NCBI GenBank assembly: GCA_013824165.1
Contig: PNNH01000030.1
Coordinates: forward strand, 1 to 62,719
Source: Methylibium sp.
GTDB taxonomy: Bacteria; Pseudomonadota; Gammaproteobacteria; Burkholderiales; Burkholderiaceae_C
Reading direction: 5' to 3'
DNA: 62,719 bases
Shown: piece by piece, positions 56,088-62,719 of the stretch
Numbering within the stretch: the first letter of the stretch is position 1
Layout of the letters: each line of letters opens with the position of its first letter
Notes under the pieces: model-generated
The model's input: only the letters and a program-made list of their open reading frames with translations
Databases searched by the model: none
Told to the model about the DNA's origin: nothing
Position numbers and translations under genes: made by a program

Positions 56088-56858
56088 ATGGCCAAGATCT
56101 TCTGCGTTGCCAATCAAAAGGGAGGGGTCGGCAAGACCACCACCACCGTCAATCTGGCCGCCGGCCTGGCCAAGGTGGGCCAGCGCGTGCTGGTGATCGA
56201 CCTGGACCCGCAAGGCAATGCCACCATGGGCTCGGGCATCGACAAGCGTGCGCTGGAACTGACCGTCTATGACGTGTTGCTGGAGTCCGCCAGCATCGCC
56301 GAAGCCAAGCAACGCAACGACAAGGTCGGCTACGACGTGCTGGGCGCCAACCGCGAACTGGCCGGCGCCGAAGTCGAACTGGTGGAGCTGGAGCGCCGCG
56401 AGCGCCGGCTCAAGACCGCCATCGCCGCCGCCAATGCGGACTACGACTTCGTGCTGATTGACTGCCCGCCCTCGCTGTCCATGCTGACGCTCAACGGCCT
56501 GTGCTCCGCCCACGGTGTGGTCGTGCCCATGCAGTGTGAGTACTTTGCGCTGGAAGGCCTGTCGGACCTGGTCAACACCATCAAGCAGGTGCATGCCAAT
56601 CTGAACCCGGACCTGCAGATCATCGGCCTGCTGCGCGTGATGTTCGACCCGCGCATCACCTTGCAGCAGCAGGTCAGCGAGCAGCTCAAGGCCCACTTCG
56701 GCGACAAGGTGTTCGACACCGTGATCCCGCGCAATGTGCGCCTGGCCGAGGCACCCAGCTACGGTCTTCCCGGCGTGGTGTTCGACCCCTCGTCCAAGGG
56801 CGCGCAGGCCTTTGTCGATTTCGCGCGCGAGATGGTGCAGCGCGTGGGGACCATGTAA
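56088..56858 (+). CDS. parA: chromosome-partitioning ATPase ParA
   Basis: A 256-residue ParA (Soj): deviant Walker A KGGVGKTTT at 11-19, DLDPQGNAT (Walker A' region) at about 40-48, and Walker B VLIDCPPSLSML. As the ATPase partner of ParB bound at the parS sites, it drives chromosome origin segregation. It is downstream of rsmG by 59 bases. ParB is encoded about 2.8 kb further along and not next to it. Confidence 0.95.
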   Translation: MAKIFCVANQKGGVGKTTTTVNLAAGLAKVGQRVLVIDLDPQGNATMGSGIDKRALELTVYDVLLESASIAEAKQRNDKVGYDVLGANRELAGAEVELVELERRERRLKTAIAAANADYDFVLIDCPPSLSMLTLNGLCSAHGVVVPMQCEYFALEGLSDLVNTIKQVHANLNPDLQIIGLLRVMFDPRITLQQQVSEQLKAHFGDKVFDTVIPRNVRLAEAPSYGLPGVVFDPSSKGAQAFVDFAREMVQRVGTM

Positions 56859-56862
56859 GCCC

Positions 56863-57639
56863 GTGGCGGCCGTTCCCCCGGAGCTCGCCCGCCGCGCCGA
56901 AGAGGCCGGCTTGAATGCCAGCGCGCCGCCGCAGCAGGCCGACATCGCCGGCTGGCTGATCCGCCTGTCTCCAGGCAAGGCAAAGCGCTCGCGCTGCGTC
57001 AACGCGCTGGCCGAAGGCACGCTGCCACTGGAGCAGATGCTGGCACGCTGCGAGCGCGCCTTCGCTGCAGCCGCGCTGCCACTGATTGTGCGCATCACCC
57101 CCTTCAGCCAGCCTAGCGATCTGGATGCGCGGCTCGCAGCATTGGGCTGGCCGGCTTTCGACGCCGCCGATGTGATGGTGCTGGGCCGCCTGGACGCACT
57201 GGCCGATGCGGCGCTGCCAACCGACGTCCGCTTCGAGCCGCAGAGCGCCGAGCACTATGCGCAGACCGTCGGCCAGCTGCGCGGCTCCTCAGCGCGCGAG
57301 ATCACCGCGCATGCCGAGCGCCTGCAGCAGTCACCCGTGCCCTACCAAGGCTTCGTGCTGCTGGACGCGAATAAGCAGCTGCTTGCCTGCGGTCAGTTTG
57401 CGCGCGAGGCCGGCATGGTTGGGATCTACGACATCTTCACGCCGCCGGAGCAACGCGGCCAAGGCCACGCGCGGCTGCTCTGCACCCAGCTGCTGCTGGC
57501 AGCCCGCGCCGAGGGCGCCGAGCAGGCCTATCTGCAGGTGGGCTCGGACAACGAGGTCGCCCAACGCGTCTATGCGCGCCTGGGCTTCGAGTTCGCCTAC
57601 CGCTACCACTACCGCAGCCCGACGCCCGATCTGGCCTGA
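56863..57639 (+). CDS. GNAT-family N-acetyltransferase
   Basis: A 258-residue GNAT protein with an N-terminal helical half of unknown role (about 1-120) and a GNAT core in the C-terminal half: GMVGIYDIFTPPEQRGQGHARLLC, containing the acetyl-CoA loop QRGQGHA, then QVGSDNEVAQRVYARLGF. The start is GTG 56863, 4 bases after the parA stop, which implies cotranscription. The substrate is unknown. Confidence 0.85.
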   Translation: MAAVPPELARRAEEAGLNASAPPQQADIAGWLIRLSPGKAKRSRCVNALAEGTLPLEQMLARCERAFAAAALPLIVRITPFSQPSDLDARLAALGWPAFDAADVMVLGRLDALADAALPTDVRFEPQSAEHYAQTVGQLRGSSAREITAHAERLQQSPVPYQGFVLLDANKQLLACGQFAREAGMVGIYDIFTPPEQRGQGHARLLCTQLLLAARAEGAEQAYLQVGSDNEVAQRVYARLGFEFAYRYHYRSPTPDLA

Positions 57640-57673
57640 GCACAGCCATGGCGCTCAAGAAGTGAGCGCAGGC

Positions 57674-58114
57674 TCAGCTCTCGCGCGGCTGCCAGACTTT
57701 GAGCAGGGTGTGGCGGGTCAGGCCGGGCAGGTAGTCGTGCAGATGGGCGATGCAGGCATAGCCCAGGTGTTCGAACAAATCCGCGGCCTCATCGGACACG
57801 GTCTCGGCCAGCGCATCCACACAGCCACGCCGCAGTGCCTGCGCCTCCAGCTGCCGCAGACAGTCGCCCGCCAGCCCCTGGGCGCGCAAGTCGGCACGCA
57901 CCCACAGCTGATCGATGAACAGCCGCCGGCCCTCGCTGCGGCCGGCAGCGCCGGCCAGCAGCGCCTCCCCTTCGTAGAGCGCGCAGGCAATGGGCTGGGC
58001 ATCGCTGCCCTGGCTGAGCTGCTGTTCGGCGATGCGCACGCCATCGGCGATCAGCGTCAGTGCCGCAGCCGGCACCTGGGCATCAAACTGCCACAGGCGG
58101 GCAGCCGCGCTCAC
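57674..58114 (-). CDS. GNAT-family acetyltransferase, small
   Basis: A 146-residue single-domain GNAT: RRLFIDQLWVRADLRAQGLAGDCL contains the acetyl-CoA-binding loop (RAQGLA) after strand 4, and FEHLGYACIAHLHDYLPGL is the closing motif. It starts 2 bases after the argC stop on the same strand and is likely cotranscribed. The substrate is unknown. It lies between parA and parB, on the opposite strand. Confidence 0.88.
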   Translation of the reverse strand: MSAAARLWQFDAQVPAAALTLIADGVRIAEQQLSQGSDAQPIACALYEGEALLAGAAGRSEGRRLFIDQLWVRADLRAQGLAGDCLRQLEAQALRRGCVDALAETVSDEAADLFEHLGYACIAHLHDYLPGLTRHTLLKVWQPRES

Positions 58115-58116
58115 GC

Positions 58117-59058
58117 TCAGAGCCCCAGGCCCTCATCCAGGCCCAGGTGCACGTTCATGGCCTGCACGGCGGCGCCGCTGGCGCCCTTGCCCAGATTGTC
58201 CAGGCGCGCCATCACAAGAATCTGGCTGTCGCTGCCGAACACAAACAGGTCCACGCGATTCGTGTCATTGCAGGCCTGCACGTCGAAGAAGCCCTCTTCC
58301 AACGTCGCGGCATCGCGCAGCGGCATCACGCGGATGAAGCGCTCACCGGCGTAATGCGCCTGCAACGCCTGCTGCACCTGCTCGGGTGTCGTACCGGCAC
58401 GCAACTGGCTCAGATGCAGCGGCACGGTCACCGCCAGGCCCTTGTAGAAGCTGCCGACGATGGGCATGAACACCGGCGCGTTCTGCAGGCCGGTGCACGC
58501 CATCATCTCGGGCAGGTGCTTGTGCTTGAGACCCAGCGCATAGGGCCGCGGCGAGTTGAGCTTGGCATCACCGCCCGCCTCGTACTGGGCAATCATGCTT
58601 TTGCCACCGCCCGAGTAGCCGGTGATCGAGGTCGCGCTGATCAGCGCCTGAGCGTCCAGCAATCCGGCATCGACCAGCGGCCGCAGGGCCAGGATGAAGG
58701 CCGTGGCATGGCAGCCGGGATTGGCAATGCGCTTGGCCTGGCGAATCGCATCACGCTGGCCGGCGCGCAGCTCGGGCAGGCCATAGGTCCAGCCGGGCAC
58801 CGTGCGGTGCGCGGTGCTGGCATCGATCAGGCAAGTCTTGGGGTTGGTGATCATGGCGGCGGCTTCGCGCGATGCCGCATCGGGCAGGCACAGGAAGGCC
58901 ACGTCGGCAGCGTTCAACAGGCGAGCCCGCTCGGCCGGGTCCTTGCGCTTGTCGGCGTCGATGCGCAGCACCTCGATGTCACGGCGCGCGGCCAGGTACT
59001 CATGAATGCGCAGGCCGGTCGTGCCTTCTTGGCCATCCACAAACACCGCGTACGTCAT
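58117..59058 (-). CDS. argC: N-acetyl-gamma-glutamyl-phosphate reductase (type 2)
   Basis: A 313-residue ArgC of the shorter type-2 kind. The N-terminal NADP-binding part begins [17 protein letters not shown] (about 7-23), and the catalytic Cys116 is in [23 protein letters not shown] and [10 protein letters not shown] match the C-terminal half. It reduces N-acetylglutamyl phosphate to the semialdehyde in arginine synthesis. No other arg gene is nearby. Its minus-strand orientation inside the parA-parB interval is unusual; it is divergent from the RBBP9-type gene with only 45 bases between. Confidence 0.92.
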   Translation of the reverse strand: MTYAVFVDGQEGTTGLRIHEYLAARRDIEVLRIDADKRKDPAERARLLNAADVAFLCLPDAASREAAAMITNPKTCLIDASTAHRTVPGWTYGLPELRAGQRDAIRQAKRIANPGCHATAFILALRPLVDAGLLDAQALISATSITGYSGGGKSMIAQYEAGGDAKLNSPRPYALGLKHKHLPEMMACTGLQNAPVFMPIVGSFYKGLAVTVPLHLSQLRAGTTPEQVQQALQAHYAGERFIRVMPLRDAATLEEGFFDVQACNDTNRVDLFVFGSDSQILVMARLDNLGKGASGAAVQAMNVHLGLDEGLGL

Positions 59059-59103
59059 GACTTCTCCAGCACAATTGATCACAAAGGAAGCGAAGCATAA
59101 GGC

Positions 59104-59649
59104 ATGAGGACGACCGAGACGACACGCGTGCTGCTGCTGCCAGGCTGGTTGAACTCCGACCCCGAGCATTGGCAAAGCTGCTGGGAGGCGCAATATGGCG
59201 ACGAGCGGGTGGAGCAGTCCGACTGGAACTGGCCACGCCGCGGTGACTGGATGGCCCGTCTGGACGAGGTCGTGCTGGCCGGGCCCGGGCCGGCGGTGCT
59301 GGTGGCGCACTCGCTCGGTTGCCAGCTGGTGGCCAGCTGGGCCGAGCACTCGGCGCACACGGCTCGCGTCAAGGGCGCGCTGCTGGTGGCCCCACCCGAT
59401 ACCGAAGCGCCGGACACGCCGCCGCAGCTGCACAACTGGCGGCCGATCCGCCGCACCCGACTGCCCTTCCCCGCCGTGGCCGTGATCAGCAGCGACGACC
59501 CCTACTGCAGCCCTGAACGTGGAGTCCAGATGGCGGCCGACTGGGGTGCCGAGTTGCTGATGGCCGGCCCACGCGGGCATCTGAACACCGCCTCGAATCT
59601 GGGCGCGTGGCCCGAGGGCCGGGCCCTGCTGGCCGACTGGATGGCATAA
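59104..59649 (+). CDS. RBBP9/YdeN-type alpha/beta hydrolase
   Basis: A 181-residue small serine hydrolase: [20 protein letters not shown] at the N terminus, the nucleophile motif AHSLGCQLV near residue 85, SSDDPYCSP (Asp) and GHLNTAS (His). It belongs to the RBBP9/YdeN family found in bacteria, function unknown. It ends 14 bases before parB, on the same strand, so it is probably transcribed with parB. Confidence 0.9.
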   Translation: MRTTETTRVLLLPGWLNSDPEHWQSCWEAQYGDERVEQSDWNWPRRGDWMARLDEVVLAGPGPAVLVAHSLGCQLVASWAEHSAHTARVKGALLVAPPDTEAPDTPPQLHNWRPIRRTRLPFPAVAVISSDDPYCSPERGVQMAADWGAELLMAGPRGHLNTASNLGAWPEGRALLADWMA

Positions 59650-59663
59650 GGGACAATCCGGCC

Positions 59664-60572
59664 ATGGTCACGAAAAAACCCAAGGGGCTCGGCATGGGCC
59701 TGGAAGCCCTGCTCGGCCCCAAAGTCAGCGATACGCCCGCCACCGCCCGCGACGGCGAGCCCAGCAGCCTGCGCCTGGAGCAGATGCAGGCCGGCAAGTA
59801 CCAGCCGCGCACGCGCATGGACGAAGGCTCGCTGTACGAGCTGGCCGAGAGCATCAAGGGCCAGGGCATCATGCAGCCCATCCTCGTGCGCCCCATCGCC
59901 GCCGAGCAGAGCAAGGACGGCACAGCGCGCTACGAAATCATCGCCGGCGAGCGGCGTTTCCGTGCTGCCAAGCTGGCCGGTTTGCGCGAGGTGCCGGTGC
60001 TGGTCAAGCCCGTGCCCGACGAGGCTGCGGCTGCGATGGCGCTGATCGAGAACATCCAGCGCGAGGACCTCAATCCGCTCGAAGAAGCACAAGGCCTGAA
60101 GCGCCTGACCGAGGAGTTCGGCCTCACGCATGAACAGGCGGCGCAGGCCGTGGGCCGCTCACGCAGCGCTGCCAGCAATCTGCTGCGCCTGCTGCAACTG
60201 GCCGATCCAGTGCAGAACATGCTGATGGCCGGCGATATCGACATGGGCCATGCGCGTGCGCTGCTGCCCCTGGACGGTGCGCACCAGATCACCTGCGCCA
60301 CTGAGATCGCCGCCAAGAAGCTGAGCGTGCGCGAGGCCGAGAAACTGGTGCAGCGCCAAGGTGCCGGCCGCCAGACGCCGCTGTTGCGCGTCAAGAACAG
60401 CAAGAGTCGCGATGTCCTGCGGCTGGAAGAGGAGCTGTCGGATCTGCTGACGGCCGCGGTGGAAATCCGCGTGAAGAAACGCACGAAACGTGGCGAGCAG
60501 GGCGAGCTGACCATCCAGTTCGGCTCGCTGGACGAACTGAACGGCCTGATCGAAAAACTGCGCAGCACTTGA
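59664..60572 (+). CDS. parB: chromosome-partitioning protein ParB
   Basis: A 302-residue ParB (Spo0J): N-terminal [15 protein letters not shown] (basic ParA-interacting segment), the ParB/sulfiredoxin-fold nuclease-like CTPase domain with [23 protein letters not shown] and [14 protein letters not shown], a helix-turn-helix ([21 protein letters not shown]) that reads parS, and a C-terminal dimerisation tail. ATG 59664 starts 14 bases after the hydrolase. The two strong parS sites and one weak site are 3.7-4.9 kb upstream in mnmG and rsmG. A rho-independent terminator follows. Confidence 0.95.
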   Translation: MVTKKPKGLGMGLEALLGPKVSDTPATARDGEPSSLRLEQMQAGKYQPRTRMDEGSLYELAESIKGQGIMQPILVRPIAAEQSKDGTARYEIIAGERRFRAAKLAGLREVPVLVKPVPDEAAAAMALIENIQREDLNPLEEAQGLKRLTEEFGLTHEQAAQAVGRSRSAASNLLRLLQLADPVQNMLMAGDIDMGHARALLPLDGAHQITCATEIAAKKLSVREAEKLVQRQGAGRQTPLLRVKNSKSRDVLRLEEELSDLLTAAVEIRVKKRTKRGEQGELTIQFGSLDELNGLIEKLRST

Positions 60573-60620
60573 GCGGACCATCATGCGCGCAGCAGCCACT
60601 CGCTGCAGCGCCCGCCACCA

Positions 60621-60646
60621 AAGCCGTGAATCCCTCACGGCTTTTT
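60621..60646 (+). terminator. rho-independent terminator of parB
   Basis: AAGCCGTGA pairs with TCACGGCTT across a 4-base loop and is followed by a T-run, about 50 bases after the parB stop. Confidence 0.9.
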
Positions 60647-60664
60647 TCTTGGCCGCTCAAAAGC

Positions 60665-60680
60665 TGGCACGGGCCATGCA
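60665..60680 (+). promoter_or_regulatory. sigma-54 promoter candidate for prkA
   Basis: TGGCACG-GGCC-ATGCA keeps the sigma-54 GG (-24) and GC (-12) elements with the correct spacing; one position (T to A) differs from TGGCACG-N4-TTGCA. It lies 320 bases upstream of prkA and would give a leader of about 310 bases. E. coli yeaG (prkA homologue) is under NtrC/sigma-54 control, which supports the call. No enhancer site is identified. Confidence 0.5.
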
Positions 60681-60999
60681 AGATGCCATAGAAGCGGAGC
60701 AGCCCATTCGACGGGGTCAGGTCTTGCCACCCCAGATGAGCGAGGCATCCGCGCAGAATGCACGCCACTGTGTCAACGCCGCAGCACTCGCGCTTGTTAA
60801 GGGGTCTACACCGTCTTATTCTTTGATACACGATCACGAGCCTTGAGCGACTCTGTAGCTCAGCAAGCAAGACGCTGAACCTCGGAAAGCTCTGATGACG
60901 CCTCAGCCCTTTAATGGGGGCGCCATCAGAACTTCCCAGACGATGCCGGATGCGAACGCACACGCACGGCAGCGTTTCTCCCGAACACAGGAGGTCAGC

Positions 61000-62719
61000 A
61001 TGGACGTGATCAGCAGCTTTGCCGCTCGCTACGAGCGCACCCGGGTCGAAGAGCTCTCGCTCGAAGAGTATCTGGCCGAGTGCAAAAACAATTCCCTCGC
61101 CTACGCCACCGCACCAGAGCGCATGCTCAAGGCGATCGGCGAGCCGCAAACGGTGGACACGCGCAACGACACGCGTCTGTCGCGCATCTTTGCGAACAAG
61201 ACCATCAAGATCTATCCGGCCTTCGCCGAGTTCTACGGCATGGAGGATGCGATCGAGCAGGTGGTCTCCTACTTCCGGCATGCCGCGCAAGGCTTGGAAG
61301 AAAAGAAGCAGATCCTCTACCTGCTGGGCCCGGTGGGCGGTGGCAAAAGCTCGATCGCCGAGCGGCTAAAAAGCCTGATGGAGCAGGTGCCCTTCTACGC
61401 ACTGGCCGGCTCGCCGGTGAACGAGTCGCCGCTGGGCTTGTTCAACGCAGCCGAGGACGGCCCGCTGCTGGAAAAGGAATACGGCATCCCGCGCCGCTAC
61501 CTGAACCGCATCATGAGCCCCTGGGCCGTGAAGCGGCTGGAGGAATTCGGCGGCGACATCCGGAAGTTCAAGGTCATCAAGCGCTACCCCAGCGTGCTCA
61601 AGCAGGTGGGTGTGGCCAAGACCGAGCCGGGTGACGAGAACAACCAGGACATCTCCTCGCTGGTCGGCAAGGTCGACATCCGCAAGCTGGAAACCTATGC
61701 GCAGGACGACCCCGATGCCTACAGCTACAGCGGCGGTCTGTGCCTGGCCAACCAGGGCCTGCTCGAATTCGTCGAGATGTTCAAGGCGCCGATCAAGGTG
61801 CTGCACCCGCTGCTGACCGCCACGCAGGAAGGCAACTTCAAGGGCACCGAGGGCTTTGGCGCCATCCCCTTCGACGGCATCGTGCTGGCGCACAGCAACG
61901 AGAGCGAGTGGAAGACCTTCCGCAACAACAAGAACAACGAGGCCTTCCTCGACCGCATCTACATCGTCAAGGTGCCTTACTGCCTGCGCGTCAGCGAAGA
62001 GGTGAAGATCTACGAGAAGCTGATCCGCGGCTCCTCGCTGGCCGAGGCCAAGTGCGCCCCCGGCACGCTGAAGATGATGAGCCAGTTCGCCATCCTCACG
62101 CGCCTGAAGGAGCCCGAGAACTCCTCGCTGTTCTCCAAGATGCAGGTCTACGACGGCGAGAACCTCAAGGACACCGACCCGCGCGCCAAGAGCTACCAGG
62201 AATACCGCGACTACGCCGGTGTCGACGAGGGGATGAGTGGCGTCAGCACGCGCTTCGCCTACAAGATCCTCTCCAAGGTCTTCAACTTCGATTCCACCGA
62301 GGTGGCCGCCAATCCGGTGCACCTGATGTATGTGCTGGAGCAGCAGATCGAGCGCGAGCAGTTCCCGGCCGAGCTGGAGCAGAAGTACGTCAGCTTCATC
62401 AAGGAACAACTGGCACCGCGCTATGCCGAGTTCATCGGCAAGGAAATCCAGACCGCGTATCTGGAGAGTTATTCCGAGTACGGCCAGAACATCTTCGACC
62501 GCTACGTGACCTATGCCGACTACTGGATCCAGGACCAGGAGTACCGCGACACCGACACCGGCGAGGTGTTCGATCGTGGAGCGCTGAACGCCGAGCTGGA
62601 AAAGATCGAGAAGCCCGCCGGCATCAGCAACCCCAAGGACTTCCGCAACGAGATCGTCAACTTCGTGCTGCGTGCGCGCGCCAACAACCAGGGCAAGAAC
62701 CCGGCCTGGACCAGCTACG
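61000..62719 (+). CDS. prkA: PrkA serine protein kinase, 5' part
   Basis: The first 573 codons of PrkA (usually about 640 residues), running off the right edge. The N-terminal AAA+ domain has Walker A GPVGGGKSS at 110-118, followed by AGSPVNESPLGLF, RIMSPWAVKRLEE, LANQGLLEFVEMFKA and HSNESEWKTF, all characteristic of PrkA/YeaG; the visible C-terminal part begins the kinase-like section. PrkA works in starvation and nitrogen-stress responses, usually with a YeaH/SpoVR partner gene, which would be beyond the window. AGGAGG precedes the ATG at 61000. Confidence 0.97.
   Translation, partial: MDVISSFAARYERTRVEELSLEEYLAECKNNSLAYATAPERMLKAIGEPQTVDTRNDTRLSRIFANKTIKIYPAFAEFYGMEDAIEQVVSYFRHAAQGLEEKKQILYLLGPVGGGKSSIAERLKSLMEQVPFYALAGSPVNESPLGLFNAAEDGPLLEKEYGIPRRYLNRIMSPWAVKRLEEFGGDIRKFKVIKRYPSVLKQVGVAKTEPGDENNQDISSLVGKVDIRKLETYAQDDPDAYSYSGGLCLANQGLLEFVEMFKAPIKVLHPLLTATQEGNFKGTEGFGAIPFDGIVLAHSNESEWKTFRNNKNNEAFLDRIYIVKVPYCLRVSEEVKIYEKLIRGSSLAEAKCAPGTLKMMSQFAILTRLKEPENSSLFSKMQVYDGENLKDTDPRAKSYQEYRDYAGVDEGMSGVSTRFAYKILSKVFNFDSTEVAANPVHLMYVLEQQIEREQFPAELEQKYVSFIKEQLAPRYAEFIGKEIQTAYLESYSEYGQNIFDRYVTYADYWIQDQEYRDTDTGEVFDRGALNAELEKIEKPAGISNPKDFRNEIVNFVLRARANNQGKNPAWTSY

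Larger units (their letters stand above)
60573..60999. other. long leader region between parB and prkA
   Basis: 427 bases holding the parB terminator and a sigma-54 promoter candidate; the rest shows no credible gene. An open frame of 87 codons crosses the terminator and is not convincing. Confidence 0.6.

Noticed and set aside
60583-60846. 87-codon open frame after parB
   Set aside because: It crosses the parB terminator hairpin and the sigma-54 candidate and shows no protein-like features.

Overview
The window is high-GC (roughly two-thirds G+C), densely coded DNA from a betaproteobacterium, most likely the Burkholderiales (Roseateles/Pelomonas/Mitsuaria/Leptothrix neighbourhood). This rests on a mnmG-rsmG-parA-parB block with parS sites, a DUF3106/ECF-sigma/small membrane protein operon, a Bug-type solute receptor, an SHP-type cytochrome operon and a PAS-chemoreceptor/FNR pairing. 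I could not run a search, so the placement is by family recognition. No rRNA, tRNA, insertion sequence, prophage or CRISPR array was seen.

Layout. 1-6.1 kb: a partial unknown gene, a DsbA-like protein, two metallo-beta-lactamase-fold proteins around a LysR regulator, a bicupin, a flavin amine oxidase and a small frameshifted gene. 6.1-13.5 kb: methyltransferase, large unknown membrane protein, GGDEF/EAL protein, fadH. 13.4-20.8 kb: PadR regulator with two palindromic operators, DUF4397 lipoprotein, EamA transporter, then a P-type ATPase and AmpG-like permease on the minus strand. 20.9-24.6 kb: an SHP/diheme cytochrome c/cytochrome b561 electron-transfer operon with its own two-component system. 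24.7-31.1 kb: solute-binding protein, AlkD-like protein, thioredoxin-fold protein, S9 peptidase, and two small envelope genes. 31.4-36.4 kb: NUDIX, GGDEF/EAL, PAS-chemoreceptor and FNR-type regulator, a likely redox/oxygen sensing group. 36.4-42.4 kb: GST remnant, serine hydrolase, small periplasmic protein, DUF1800/DUF1501 pair, DUF3106/ECF sigma/membrane protein. 42.4-46.6 kb: MaoC hydratase, then an S33 peptidase translationally coupled to a NatAB-like ABC exporter.

The most interesting stretch is 47.1-51.7 kb. A LuxR-type regulator without a luxI partner is followed by a 53-residue gene that encodes a double-glycine leader peptide, an HlyD-family adaptor and a C39-peptidase ABC exporter. 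CT-N12-AG lux-box-like dyads precede both the regulator and the peptide gene. The predicted mature peptide is only 12 residues and no modification or immunity gene is visible. This looks like a quorum- or ligand-controlled secreted-peptide system that I do not recognise as a described one.

51.7-62.7 kb is chromosome-maintenance and core-metabolism territory: DUF2061, a Bug receptor, a YkgJ-like protein, mnmG (candidate DnaA box over its promoter; two parS sites inside), rsmG (third, weaker parS), parA, two GNATs, argC, a RBBP9-type hydrolase, parB with a clear terminator, and the first 573 codons of the PrkA serine kinase behind a candidate sigma-54 promoter.
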